Part shown: positions 1-8,458 of the stretch, in pieces | Position numbering within the stretch: position 1 is the stretch's first letter | How the letters are laid out: every line of letters begins with the position of its first letter | Source: Rhizobium sp. BK251 | GTDB taxonomy: Bacteria > Pseudomonadota > Alphaproteobacteria > Rhizobiales > Rhizobiaceae | Direction of reading: 5' to 3' | Length of the DNA: 64,000 nucleotides | Assembly: GCF_004345245.1 (NCBI RefSeq) | Contig: NZ_SLUQ01000017.1 | Location: 18,389-82,388 of the forward strand | Notes under the pieces: generated by a model | What the model was told of the DNA's origin: nothing | Database searches by the model: none | What the model saw: the letters and a program-made list of their open reading frames with translations, nothing else | Program-made: the position numbers and the translations under genes

Positions 1-420
1 CCTTCATAGATGCGTAAACGCAGAAAAACTATGTTGTTATAACTTCATAAAGGAGATGACTGCGAGTGCGCTGCAGGCCAGTGAAGCCATAATTCGATTT
101 CGAATCCCGCCCGGAACCGATCGGTCGAAGGAAGACTTGCGACTGCGCAGTATCCGAAGGCAAACGCGGGGTGCACGTTATTGGACTGATCGTTAAAGAA
201 ATCTACAACCAAACTGAGTAGCATCGCCTCACCTCAAAATATCGCATGGCAAAAATGAGCACTTGGTCAGGCTCGTGGTGTTTGTCACCAAAGGGGTTTG
301 AATTTTCTAAAGGATATCTACGCCGTTGCGATAGACGACAATCAATTCCCATGTGCGGCGGGCTGTAAGTGTTTTACATTTTAACACACCTGTTAAATAC
401 GTCACCGGGGACTAGGGGGA
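1..420. other. No recognised gene (window edge to IS remnant)
   Basis: No reading frame in this stretch has a recognisable protein signature on either strand. It is more AT-rich than its surroundings near its right end (around 300-400), which may mark the edge of the adjacent insertion-sequence remnant. Confidence 0.4.
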
Positions 421-707
421 TGGGAAAGGCGCATGGCGGGACAATGTCTTCGTCGAACGGCTCTGGCGGTCGATCAAATACGAGGAAGTCTACCTCCCCG
501 CCCTACAAGACTGTATCCGAGGCCCGTGTCGGCATTGGCCGATATCTGACCTTTTACAACAGCCGACGCCCAAATTCATCCCTTGACCGGCAGACGCCGG
601 ATCAGGCTTACTTCAACGCGCTGACACCGATGATGGTGGCAGCATAATCGAGACGGAAATCCACTTAGCGAAACGCCCGAAATTGTTCAGACAAACCGAG
701 CCACCTC
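421..707 (+). mobile_element. IS3-family transposase remnant, OrfB C-terminus, frameshifted
   Basis: This is the last part of an IS3-family OrfB (rve integrase core). One frame carries WRDNVFVERLWRSIKYEEVY (about 428-495). After a one-base shift near 500-506, another frame carries GRYLTFYNSRRPNSSLDRQT and ends in a stop at about 645-647. Both halves belong to the same conserved C-terminal block of the transposase, so this is one interrupted gene. The catalytic N-terminal two thirds are absent. After the stop, the segment ending in GAGCCACCTCT near 700 resembles the terminal inverted repeat of such elements. The remnant cannot transpose. Confidence 0.8.
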
Positions 708-879
708 TCAGGATTTCCTTACTGGAGAGCGCGTCATCGTTGTTACGATGCGTTGAAAGACTTGATCACGTCTGAGGAAATGCGCGATGACTTCATCGCC
801 GAATGCGCGCAGGCGAATTTTCGCCTGAGATAGCCGTAAACCAATCCTTACGGACCAGAGATCTCCCATCTCGATTGAG

Positions 880-1121
880 CTATTCCTGGCGATCGCTGAC
901 AAGTGCCTCCTTGAGCGCAGCTTCGGTCACGCTGAGCGCTTCGGTCAGACCGCCGGACGTCAAGATGAAGGTCATCGTTCTGTGATAGCCTTCCCACATG
1001 ACGTCGAGAGGTTCTTCGTCGATCTGAACATCGAATTCGCCGGGTGCGTGTGCTCTTCCATTCCAGGCAACTTGAAAGCTTTCCGGAAGGTAACTCTTCT
1101 GATGCTCGTCCTGGTATTCAT
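880..1121 (-). pseudogene. Small rhizobial conserved protein, frameshifted
   Basis: Read from ATG 1121, the frame gives MNTRTSIRRVTFRKAFKLPG and then PA near 1041. The continuation GEFDVQIDEEPLDVMWEGYH lies in the next frame and runs to a stop at 880. Together they make a protein of about 80 residues like the small conserved proteins found next to DUF1488 genes in rhizobia (family identity from memory; function unknown). A one-base deletion near 1040 breaks the frame. The start has GAGGG upstream. It lies 36 bases downstream of the broken DUF1488 gene on the same strand, so the pair was probably an operon. A sequencing indel is an alternative explanation. Confidence 0.6.
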
Positions 1122-1157
1122 GGAAAACCCTCGCAAGGCGGCTCCGGAGGTCACAGG

Positions 1158-1417
1158 CTAGCCCAGATCCGCAGCCGTGAGCGTATAGGTCGTTCCGCGC
1201 CTGGGGTGATAAAGTCTCGTCGCGGCTTCCTGAATATCGGGGGGGCCGCATCGAAGGCCCTGAGGTAGTCCGTCTCCGACATTCCGGTCGACGTCCTTGG
1301 AAGTGCGGTCGTCTCCACGAAGAACCGAACCTCGAACATGCCGTCATAGCCGAGAAAGCGCACCACCTTGCGCACATCGTCGAAGCTGCGGCTCCTGTTC
1401 GGAAATAAAAGGGTCAT
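1158..1417 (-). pseudogene. DUF1488 family protein, frameshifted in a homopolymer
   Basis: The N-terminal half, from ATG 1417, reads FPNRSRSFDDVRKVVRFLGY, then YDGMFEVRFFVE and AFDAA, which is the DUF1488 pattern. After a run of seven G on the plus strand (1239-1245) the family's C-terminus continues in another frame as DIQEAATRLYHPRRGTTYTL, ending TAADLG at the stop at 1158-1160. The break therefore lies exactly in a homopolymer. That is compatible with a true slippage mutation or with a read error. DUF1488 proteins are about 85-90 residues, and the restored length fits. The function of the family is unknown. Confidence 0.7.
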
Positions 1418-1458
1418 GACAGCTCCGGTTCAAAAATTGGCACGCCGGGACGGCGTTC

Positions 1459-1776
1459 TCAATAGGTTACTTGTTCTTCAGAAGCCACATCTTGCCGGCC
1501 ATGGGTAATACCGCGGGCGGCCTCTTGCGTCTCCTCGTCGGAATCGAGACTGCGCGGCAGCCCGAATCCCAGCAATGTGTCCAAGGTCGCCGACGTCAGA
1601 AACCTGACCTTTTGCGGCCGCTCCCGAAACCGGTCGTTCTTTGCGTAGGTGACGGAGGCATCGCGATGTGTCCATTTATTTGCCTCCCGCGGAAACAGGT
1701 CGCCTTCCTTCGCGAGCTTCGGGCCCTGATCTGGGCGGATGTAAGCGTGATCGTATTCACTGTTCAGTCCTTGCAT
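1459..1776 (-). CDS. Hypothetical protein
   Basis: A 105-residue reading frame with no recognised domain. It is hydrophilic and has no signal peptide or membrane segment. It starts at ATG 1776, but I see no convincing ribosome binding site in front of it, which lowers confidence. It lies on the same strand as the broken DUF1488 pair downstream and the small conserved gene upstream at 1876-2121. Overlapping frames on both strands look less protein-like. It could be a real rhizobial orphan gene or chance. Confidence 0.4.
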   Translation of the reverse strand: MQGLNSEYDHAYIRPDQGPKLAKEGDLFPREANKWTHRDASVTYAKNDRFRERPQKVRFLTSATLDTLLGFGLPRSLDSDEETQEAARGITHGRQDVASEEQVTY

Positions 1777-1875
1777 TGGTAGAAGATATGGAAAATTGTC
1801 GCCTATGGTCCTACTGCTGCGCTTATAGGATCATGCAAACATAGCGGGCAGGCAGATCGCGGCGGCACCGCCGCC

Positions 1876-2121
1876 TCACGGCTTCCGGCGCGTCAGCGGA
1901 TATGCCTCGGCTTCGTAGAGTTTGCGCATCTGCACGCCATCGAAACGCGCTTCCTCGACTTCGAGAATGGACCCTCGAAGGAGAGAGGCCGGCATGTCCT
2001 CGATCGCGAAGCGAAGGGCATCGGCGGCGGAATCGAACCTTTTGTAGCGGAGGCGGCTTTTTCTCTTGATCGTCTTGCATGGGTAAAGCCCTGCGCCTGC
2101 ACGATAGTCGAAAGCTGCCAT
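1876..2121 (-). CDS. Small conserved rhizobial protein
   Basis: An 81-residue protein beginning MAAFDYRAGAGLYP, with the central segment KSRLRYKRFDSAADALRFAI and the C-terminal YPLTRRKP. This pattern is familiar from short conserved proteins of Rhizobiaceae; I know of no function. I chose ATG 2121 over upstream starts because AAGGGAACGGG stands just before it and because the conserved part begins there. No membrane segment is visible. Confidence 0.65.
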   Translation of the reverse strand: MAAFDYRAGAGLYPCKTIKRKSRLRYKRFDSAADALRFAIEDMPASLLRGSILEVEEARFDGVQMRKLYEAEAYPLTRRKP

Positions 2122-2715
2122 AAACCCGTTCCCTTGCGATTGGAGCGATTGTCGAGGACAGTCGGGCTTCACCGGCCTGCGACGTCAACGGAAGAATGAG
2201 GTCAGCCCGACCGTGTCCGCAGTCCGCTTTTCGAGACGCTGCTGCATCTTGGTTTCATTTCCCGCGTCCGGAGAACTTGTCTGCTGCGCAAATCTCGCAG
2301 CTTTGCCGCGTCGGATCCGTCTTCGGAACCCAAACAACGTTTGAACAGGCGTTCGACGGCATGGCGGGTGGTGTTGATCATGATGACATCCTCAGTGTGC
2401 ACGCCGGATGAAAATATCCGGCGCAAGCCGCTCCAGCCAGTACCGCGGAGTTCGCAACGTTCGCAAATGAGGGTTGCCAAGCAACCGGCACAGCCGGGAG
2501 GATCAGGTAGCCGGAGGGCTGAAAACGTATTCTTTATGTAGTGTTGCAATATGTAGTGTTGCAATGCGTCTCTTTCAAGACGCTGCAGGAATAGTCAAAG
2601 CCTTGCTTGCCAAAGGCGGAAATGAAGTCCAGGGTACTATGTCGGCTGCAACTGGTCAGGGCGCTGCCGCCTGAGGGACGTATGTGCGCCCTAGCCCCGA
2701 CAAGAGGAGGACGCG
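2122..2715. other. Region without a confident gene
   Basis: Several overlapping frames exist but none has a recognisable family. The best candidate is a 59-residue minus-strand frame, 2202-2381, beginning MINTTRHAVERLFKRC, which has GAGG upstream. I could not support it further. A perfect 15-bp tandem duplication at 2536-2565 lies inside this stretch. Confidence 0.3.
2536..2565. repeat. Perfect 15-bp tandem duplication
   Basis: The unit ATGTAGTGTTGCAAT occurs twice head to tail, at 2536-2550 and 2551-2565, with no mismatch. It lies in a non-coding or poorly supported stretch. It is most simply a recent slippage duplication. Confidence 0.9.
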
Positions 2716-2943
2716 ATGTCGTCCCGATCCTCACATGCCAGCTTCCTGCTTTATTTCCAGAAAATGCTCCTGAAGGCCAACTACGAAAGCAAGCAAAACC
2801 CAGGAAATCGGAAGGTCCGGAAAGCCTTTCGCATGGTGCGCAAGAGACGGCGGCTTCATGGCCCGTCACTTGTCGGCCCCGAGATATCACCGGCACCCAC
2901 TATCCCCGTGAATGCTCCCGAGAAAAAGCCAGGGCGCTGGTAG
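2716..2943 (+). CDS. Small basic hypothetical protein
   Basis: A 75-residue frame starting at ATG 2716 with a strong ribosome binding site, AGAGGAGGACGCG, immediately upstream. The product is very basic in the middle (KVRKAFRMVRKRRR). No family was recognised. The good binding site is the main argument for translation; composition and lack of homology argue for caution. It precedes the secreted repeat protein by about 100 bases on the same strand. Confidence 0.35.
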   Translation: MSSRSSHASFLLYFQKMLLKANYESKQNPGNRKVRKAFRMVRKRRRLHGPSLVGPEISPAPTIPVNAPEKKPGRW

Positions 2944-3045
2944 CTGCGCAACGGTATCGTTCTTTCGCTCTTTCCTGCCCATCAGCGTTGTGTCTCGGCC
3001 TTCGGACCTCGAGATCACAGATGCAGGCCTATTGGAGACAAACTC

Positions 3046-3819
3046 ATGCGCCAATCATCTTGCAGGGCGCTGGCCCTGACGATAACCGTTCTCCTGCATT
3101 TTGCATCGGGACTCAGCTCCGGGGCGTTGGGCCAGACCGCAACGCCAGTGCCCGAAAATGCCCAGGCAAGCCGTTACGGCTCCGGCTGGGAGTGCAATCG
3201 TGGCTTTCGAAGGCAGGATGATACCTGCCTCGAGGTGAAGCTTCCGGACAACGCGTTTCTGACGAACTCTTCCTATGGAAAAGGCTGGGATTGCCATTAC
3301 GGCTTTCTTGAGAAGGGCGATCAATGCCTCACCGTCCAAATTCCGACCGACGCATATCTCGACCCGTATTCCGGCGACCGCTGGAGATGCCTGCGTGGAT
3401 ACCGTCAAAGCAATGCGGGCTGCGACCTTATTAAAGTCCCGGAGAACGCATTCCTGTCGGATAACACCCCAGGATCCGGTTGGGAGTGCGAAAGAGGTTA
3501 TCGCGCAACACAACAGGCATGCGTCAAGCTCGAAGTCCCCGCCCACGCCTATCTGACAACCAGCGGAGACGAGTGGAGGTGCGATAGAGGACTTGAGAAG
3601 AGGGATCAGGCGTGTGCCGCCGTTCAGGTTCCGGAGAACGCTATCTTCGTCGACGCTCCCTACGGGCAGAAATGGAAATGCGACCGAGGCTTCCAAATGA
3701 AAGCCGATGAATGCCTACAGATCAAGCTTCCCGAAAACGCCCATCTCAACTCGACGGGCAATGGCTGGGACTGCAATCGTCCGTATCAGCTTCGCGGTGA
3801 TATCTGTATAATGGATTGA
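3046..3819 (+). CDS. Secreted protein with seven two-cysteine repeats
   Basis: A 257-residue exported protein. Residues 1 to about 30 form a signal peptide (hydrophobic ALALTITVLLHFASGL) with a likely cleavage after ALG. The rest is seven tandem repeats of about 31-34 residues on the pattern VPENA-x(3-9)-G-x-x-W-x-C-x-x-G-(F/Y)-x(6)-C-x(3). Every repeat keeps one Trp and two Cys, giving 14 cysteines in the mature part, so disulfide-stapled units in the periplasm or outside the cell are likely. Similar repeat proteins occur in rhizobia as far as I recall, without an established role. It stands alone, followed by a hairpin at 3828-3851. Binding of a surface or carbohydrate ligand is only a guess. 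Confidence 0.8.
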   Translation: MRQSSCRALALTITVLLHFASGLSSGALGQTATPVPENAQASRYGSGWECNRGFRRQDDTCLEVKLPDNAFLTNSSYGKGWDCHYGFLEKGDQCLTVQIPTDAYLDPYSGDRWRCLRGYRQSNAGCDLIKVPENAFLSDNTPGSGWECERGYRATQQACVKLEVPAHAYLTTSGDEWRCDRGLEKRDQACAAVQVPENAIFVDAPYGQKWKCDRGFQMKADECLQIKLPENAHLNSTGNGWDCNRPYQLRGDICIMD

Positions 3820-3827
3820 AAATCAGC

Positions 3828-3851
3828 GGAGGCGCTGTATCCGGCGCCTCC
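3828..3851 (+). terminator. Hairpin after the repeat-protein gene
   Basis: GGAGGCGC (3828-3835) and GCGCCTCC (3844-3851) form a perfect 8-bp stem with an 8-base loop, starting 9 bases after the stop codon of the repeat protein. It lacks a clean T-run, so it is a terminator or a 3'-end stabiliser. Confidence 0.55.
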
Positions 3852-4039
3852 TCAGCAAATTCATTTCTGTTTCTTCCCCAGGCCGAAGCCGTTGCTAGCA
3901 AGCTTGACCTGTGCTACCTGCGCCGCAGTCATCGGAGTTGCGTTTCTATGCATCTTCGGTTTTCGAGCTTCCCGCTTGCTGCGTATTTGGCCCTTGGCCA
4001 TTTCTGCTTCTCCCGTGCGATGGTTTGTTTTCCGTTGAC

Positions 4040-4740
4040 AAGATGCATCGGCTTGTGAGGATGAAGAAGACGTGGGGTTTCGGCCTCTGCTTCCTGTATC
4101 TGCGCAATGTTCAGGGGCATCGCTGGAATCACAGGCGGGTCTAGCGCATCTATCGGGAGCTTGAACTGAACCTAAGGATCAAGCACCGTCGGCGGATGAA
4201 GCGCGAGAATCCGGATGAACTGGCAGTGCCGGATGCGGCAAACATGGTCTGGTCGATGGACTTCATGGCCGACCGCCTCGCAGACGCTCGGCAATTCAGG
4301 CTTTTGAACGTGTTGGACGATTTCAACCGCGAGGGCTTGGGCATCGAAGTCGATTTTTTACTACCAGCCGAGCGGGTCGTGCGTAGTCTCAACCAAATCA
4401 TCGAATGGCGAGGCAAACCGCTGGCGATCAGAGTGGACAACGGCCCCGAATATGTCAGCTCGACGCTCACTGGATGGGCCGAAACTCAAGGGATTGCCTT
4501 GAATTACATCCAGCCAGGCAAGCCGAAGCAGAACGCCTATATCGAGCGATACAACCGAACGGTCAGGCATGAATGGCTTGATCTGTATATTTTTGACAGC
4601 ATAACGGAGGTGCAGGACATCGCCACGGAATGGCTTTGGACATTAACCACGAAAGGCCCAACATAGGCATTGGCGGGATCACACTCGCTCAGAAACTGAA
4701 AATGGCTGCGTGAATTCTACCGCTGAACCCCGTTAAAACG
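4040..4740 (+). mobile_element. IS3-family transposase OrfB remnant with amber and frameshift
   Basis: From about 4040 one frame reads WGFGLCFLYLRN and WNHRRV, then an in-frame TAG (4142-4144) where the family has Tyr, then RIYRELELNLRIKHRRRMKR. It continues through the rve core with DFMADRL (first Asp), VDNGPEY (second Asp) and QNAYIERYNRTVRHEW (Glu). Near 4640 a one-base shift moves the end HERPNIGIGGITLAQKLKMA into another frame, ending at about 4713. The segment ACCCCGTTAAAACGGGG at about 4725-4740 resembles the element's right end. OrfA and the left end are missing. The element is inactive through truncation, nonsense mutation and frameshift. Confidence 0.85.
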
Positions 4741-5276
4741 GGGAGGACTACCATTCCTTCGGAAACAGCCAGGCGAACCCTTAAATAAAGTTCCAGGGGA
4801 TCATGTCCCAGGTAGTGGTGTAGATCCCCTGTCCCTCCTGCGATAATTGCAAGAAGGAAATAGGTGGCCGGATTTTACTCCGCCCGCGGCTGGATTATTC
4901 CGCCGCTACCGGGGCCGACTTTTGCACCGCCGCTCTCACTCGACCGCCCGACCTGTGCCGCGATGAAACTGGGACAGCCGCAGGTATCGGTGCAAGCGCT
5001 GACGGACCTCGATCGACTACTCAAGGATCATGGACTCAGGCAGGTCTTTTCAGATGACGCGACAGTTACCGAGGAGGCATGTGATGAAAGCGAGACAGCA
5101 TCCCGCCATCGCAAAACGACCCTGCCAGTTCAGCATGACGTTGGAAACGCCCGAGGTGACGCGGATGAACGTCGCGGAGACGCTTCGTTCCCCTTGCCAA
5201 GTCGTCTCGGGGTATTTCGAAAGTGTGGCTTTCCCTTAGCGCGAGAAGGCCTCGAAAGGATTGGTTTCGGTGAGTT
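4741..5276. other. Junction region between IS remnant and TraG fragment
   Basis: No gene recognised. A long plus-strand frame (4864-5385) runs through here and overlaps the TraG frame, but its product has no family features, and its last part is simply a different frame of traG. The stretch probably joins two recombination breakpoints. Confidence 0.4.
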
Positions 5277-5783
5277 GCCGGACGGTCTCCCTTGTCGGCT
5301 CCCTCCCGCCCGCCGGTTCTCTATCTGCTCGACGAGTTCGCATCCCTTGGTCATCTGGCGCCGATCGAGCGCGCCATGGGCCTGATGGCCGGCTATGGCG
5401 TGCAGCTCTGGCCGATCGTCCAGGACATCCATCAGCTGCACGCCACCTATGGTCAGCGCGCCGGCACCTTCCTGTCGAATGCCGGCGTGCTGCAGGTCTT
5501 TAGCGTCAACGATCACGACAGCGCCCGCCTCGTCTCGAACCTGCTTGGCCAGGAGACCGTCGTCTTCCAGACGGCCGCACGTGCACTCGATTCGGAAAAG
5601 ACCGGCCTGTCTTTTGCCGCAAAGCATGTCGGACGTTCGCTGCTGACGCCCGACGAGGTGCGCAATCTTCCGGGCGATATCGAACTGCTGTTCCTTGCCG
5701 GCCAGCGTCCGATCACTGCCACGAAGCTGCGCTATTTTGCCGACCGGGAATTTGCCGGATTGTTCGCGAGAACGCGTGACTGA
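5277..5783 (+). pseudogene. traG: TraG/VirD4 coupling protein, C-terminal fragment
   Basis: About 160 residues of the C-terminal ATPase domain of a type IV secretion coupling protein. The Walker B segment LYLLDEFASLGHLAPIERAM is followed by GYGVQLWPIVQDIHQLHATY, the sensor region VFSVNDHDSARLVSNLLG, and the family's C-terminal LPGDIELLFLAGQRPI. Full TraG/VirD4 proteins are about 550-650 residues with a Walker A near residue 150. Here that part and the membrane anchor are missing because the sequence upstream of 5277 is unrelated. It is a relic of conjugative transfer genes and converges with ardC. Confidence 0.85.
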
Positions 5784-5815
5784 TGATGGAGACTGATCGT
5801 GGAAGAGACGGCGGC

Positions 5816-6772
5816 TTACGCCGCCGCCTCCTCGTGGTCATGGTCGCCATCATCATCGCCATGATCAGCGTCGACATCCGGCTGCAGATGATGCAGGTAG
5901 TCGACGGCGCGCTGTGCGTGGGCGGCCGCGGTGAAGATCGCCCGCCTGTCGCGGCCGAGAACCTCGAGCCAGCTGGCGAGATAGCTCGCATGATCCGGGC
6001 GTGGCTGAAGTTCAGGGACGATACCGAGATCGGCGCAGAGGAAGCAGCTGCCGAGTTCGGCAATCAGCTCCTCGCGGGCGCGTGCGCTCCTGTCTTTGGC
6101 ATAGCGGCTGAGATCGCGATCAAGCCGATGCGGCGCTGCCGTCCAGTGGGTCATCTCGTGACTGAGTACTGCGACATAGGAGCCATCATCGATGAACGCA
6201 TCGAAGGCTGGCATCTGGATATAGTCGCGGGCCGGCACGTAATAGGCTGCCGTTCCCCCATGGCGGATCATCGCACCGGTATTGGCAAAGAAGCGGCCGG
6301 CATCGCCGATGCGGATCAGCGGATCCTCAACCGGGGCGATGTCGTCAAACCGCTCGTCGAGACCGGCGATCTGGTCGCGGTTGAAGACGGTGTAGCTCTT
6401 CAGGAAGGGAATATCCTGTTCCAGCTCCTCGCCGGTTTCGGACGTCTGCCTGCGCATGAAGGAACTGGCGAAGACGACGGTGGTCCCGGTCTCGCCCTTG
6501 CGGACTGCGCCGCCAAGTTCGATCGCCTGGCGGAAGGTCATCCAGGTCGACGAGGCAAAGCCGCGGGCGATCGCCTCGGACCACAGAAGCAGGACATTGA
6601 TGCCCGAATAGGGCTGGCCATTGTGGCGCAGTGGCCGGGTGATCGCGCCGGTCACGGAACCAGAGGTCCATGGCCTGACCCAGGGCCGCACGCCCTGCTC
6701 GAGCTCGGCGATGATCGTGTCGGTGATGCGGCTATAGAGATCGGCGCGTTGATTGCCCTGTTGCCTGCCCAT
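5816..6772 (-). CDS. ardC: ArdC-family antirestriction protein
   Basis: A 318-residue protein of the ArdC/DUF1738 type, found on conjugative plasmids and thought to protect incoming single-stranded DNA from host restriction. The N-terminal ssDNA-binding region has DLYSRITDTIIAELEQG and WVRPWTSG (residues 11-38), then a GQPYSGINVLLLW motif. The C-terminal zincin-like domain has the HExxH motif HEMTH at 205-209 and a downstream Glu region, EELIAEL (234-240). The tail is rich in Asp and His (DADHGDDDGDHDHEE). I chose ATG 6772 because GGAGG lies in front of it; the frame is open further upstream but the extension is low-complexity. Its neighbour is the TraG fragment, so both fit a former transfer region. 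Confidence 0.9.
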   Translation of the reverse strand: MGRQQGNQRADLYSRITDTIIAELEQGVRPWVRPWTSGSVTGAITRPLRHNGQPYSGINVLLLWSEAIARGFASSTWMTFRQAIELGGAVRKGETGTTVVFASSFMRRQTSETGEELEQDIPFLKSYTVFNRDQIAGLDERFDDIAPVEDPLIRIGDAGRFFANTGAMIRHGGTAAYYVPARDYIQMPAFDAFIDDGSYVAVLSHEMTHWTAAPHRLDRDLSRYAKDRSARAREELIAELGSCFLCADLGIVPELQPRPDHASYLASWLEVLGRDRRAIFTAAAHAQRAVDYLHHLQPDVDADHGDDDGDHDHEEAAA

Positions 6773-7034
6773 GTTGGAACCTCCGTTTTGAGGTCGCGGC
6801 CATCGCGACCTGCTACGGCGGTCCCAGAGCCAGGCGGCAAGCAGCGCCCGCACCCGAAGGGCCGCAACGCAGTGGAGGACGGCAAAGCCGTTGCGGGCGC
6901 TGCGTGCCTGGCAGGACCAGAGCCGCAGCAGGGCGCGATGGCGGCAGTCGCACGGAGATGATCGGCAAGGCAGGATGTGGCAGGGGGAGAGACGAACGGG
7001 CGGCGGACGCAGACGGCAGCCGCCTCCCCTCACC

Positions 7035-7925
7035 TCATCTACCGGGCCGTGCGAGCGAGCGGGCGATGTCGATGATGTCGTCGCGGGCGGCCGTCGGATC
7101 CTCCTTGTTCCAGGCAACCCCAAGCCCGATCTTCAGGTCGATGCCCCTGACCTTCTTCAGCTCGAAATTGCGCTCGGGAAGATTGGCCGTCCATTCCGGC
7201 GCAAAGCCGATGCCAAGGCCGGCAGAGACCAGTGACACCAGCGAGAAGGTGTCGTCGCAGCTATAGGCGATGTTGCCGCTCAGATCATGCTCGTCGAACA
7301 GCGACGCGAAGTAGCGCTCGGTATAGGACAGGTTCGCCCGTGAGAAGGCGATGATCTTCTGGTCCTTCAGGTCCTCGACCGAGATCTCCTCCCTCTTCGA
7401 CAGTGGATTGCTCCTGGCGACGGCAAGCAGATAGTGCTCCTGGGCGATCGAGAAGAAGCGCAAGGTGCCGATGTTCTCGACCGGGCGGATGAAGCCGAGA
7501 TTGATGCGGCCGGTCTCCAGCTGGCGGATGATGTCGTCGCTGGTGCCGCTGGTGATGTGCAGGCGGATATCGGGATATTTGCGGGCGATCCTCGCCAGGA
7601 AGGCCGGCAGCACGCTCCTGGTTGCCGGATGCACCGTGCCGATCTTGATCTGGCGGATACTTTTTCCCGCCGCCGCGCGGGTCACCTCGGCCGAGAGATC
7701 AATCTCGCTGAGGATCCGAACACAGCGGTCATAGAACACCGCCCCTGCCCTGGTCAGTTCCACCCGTCTGGTCGAGCGGTTGAACAGCTGCACGCCGAGA
7801 TGCCGCTCGAGCGCCTGCACCTGGTTGGAGAGCGCCGGCTGGGCGATATTGACCCGCATGGCGGCGCGGCCGAAGTGGAGCTCCTCGGCGACTGCGACGA
7901 AGTAGGAAAGCTGGCGCAGTTCCAT
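7035..7925 (-). CDS. LysR-family transcriptional regulator
   Basis: A 296-residue LysR regulator. The N-terminal winged helix-turn-helix is at residues 1-60 (MELRQLSYFVAVAEELHFGR, then ALSNQVQALERHLGVQLFNR). The periplasmic-binding-like effector domain starts near residue 90 (IKIGTVHPATRSVLPAFL). It belongs to the aromatic/chloroaromatic-responsive branch by general appearance, but the inducer cannot be told. It is divergent from the XRE gene at 8054, and the intergenic region contains a perfect 10-bp-armed inverted repeat (7985-8010), a plausible shared operator. No obvious structural target gene lies beside it. Confidence 0.9.
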   Translation of the reverse strand: MELRQLSYFVAVAEELHFGRAAMRVNIAQPALSNQVQALERHLGVQLFNRSTRRVELTRAGAVFYDRCVRILSEIDLSAEVTRAAAGKSIRQIKIGTVHPATRSVLPAFLARIARKYPDIRLHITSGTSDDIIRQLETGRINLGFIRPVENIGTLRFFSIAQEHYLLAVARSNPLSKREEISVEDLKDQKIIAFSRANLSYTERYFASLFDEHDLSGNIAYSCDDTFSLVSLVSAGLGIGFAPEWTANLPERNFELKKVRGIDLKIGLGVAWNKEDPTAARDDIIDIARSLARPGR

Positions 7926-7984
7926 TGCTAAATACCCGCGGGATTCGGGCCGGAAGCAAAATGCCCCTAGGCAAGCCTACTCTG

Positions 7985-8010
7985 CCGCGTGATCGCTCTT
8001 GATCACGCGG
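7985..8010. promoter_or_regulatory. Inverted repeat between LysR and XRE genes
   Basis: CCGCGTGATC (7985-7994) and GATCACGCGG (8001-8010) are perfect 10-bp arms around a 6-base centre, GCTCTT. The site lies between the divergent starts at 7925 and 8054. No T-run follows, so an operator is more likely than a terminator. Confidence 0.55.
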
Positions 8011-8053
8011 GTCGGATGTAGTTGAACGATGCATCAGTCGGAGAGAATCGCCC

Positions 8054-8353
8054 ATGGTGATGCAATCCGTCACAATCGCCACGTCAAGGCGATTTCAACA
8101 TACGATGGCGACAATATTGCCTATCCAGTGTAAAATGGCGAGTACTGCGCTGGACATGAGCGTCAAACAGCTCGCTGAGCTAGCGGAGGTTTCAACCAAC
8201 ACCATCGTGCGCTTCGAGCGCGGCGACGAGTCAAAGCCCAGAACGATCGCCGCACTGCAAACCGTGTTTGAAAAAGCCGGGGTTACTTTTCTGGACGGGC
8301 TCTACTCCGGAGATGGCGGGCCGGGCATTCGCCTCACTTCAGGCGCGGACTAG
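8054..8353 (+). CDS. XRE-type helix-turn-helix protein
   Basis: A 99-residue single-domain DNA-binding protein. The helix-turn-helix runs from about residue 25 to 80: QCKMASTALDMSVKQLAELA, then VSTNTIVRFERG. The closing segment FEKAGVTFLDG...GPGIRL is typical of small rhizobial XRE regulators. ATG 8054 has GGAGAGA seven bases upstream. An internal ATG at 8105 would give a form closer to the family's usual length but has no binding site. It is divergent from the LysR gene and lies just before a truncated IS21 element. Confidence 0.8.
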   Translation: MVMQSVTIATSRRFQHTMATILPIQCKMASTALDMSVKQLAELAEVSTNTIVRFERGDESKPRTIAALQTVFEKAGVTFLDGLYSGDGGPGIRLTSGAD

Positions 8354-8458
8354 CGGCAGCCCTGGTGATTGGGCTTTGCCTCTTTTTTTGTTCTTGAACC
8401 AACTCGAACCGCTAACCCGTTGCTTTCCGAGCATCAGCCTGCAAATTCCGAGGCAACC

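Noticed and set aside
4864..5385. Plus-strand open frame of 173 codons
   Set aside because: The last third is an alternative frame of the TraG fragment; the rest has no protein-like features or good start.
5783..6961. Long plus-strand open frame opposite ardC
   Set aside because: The minus-strand ardC has the HExxH motif and a binding site; the plus-strand product is low in order and has no family.
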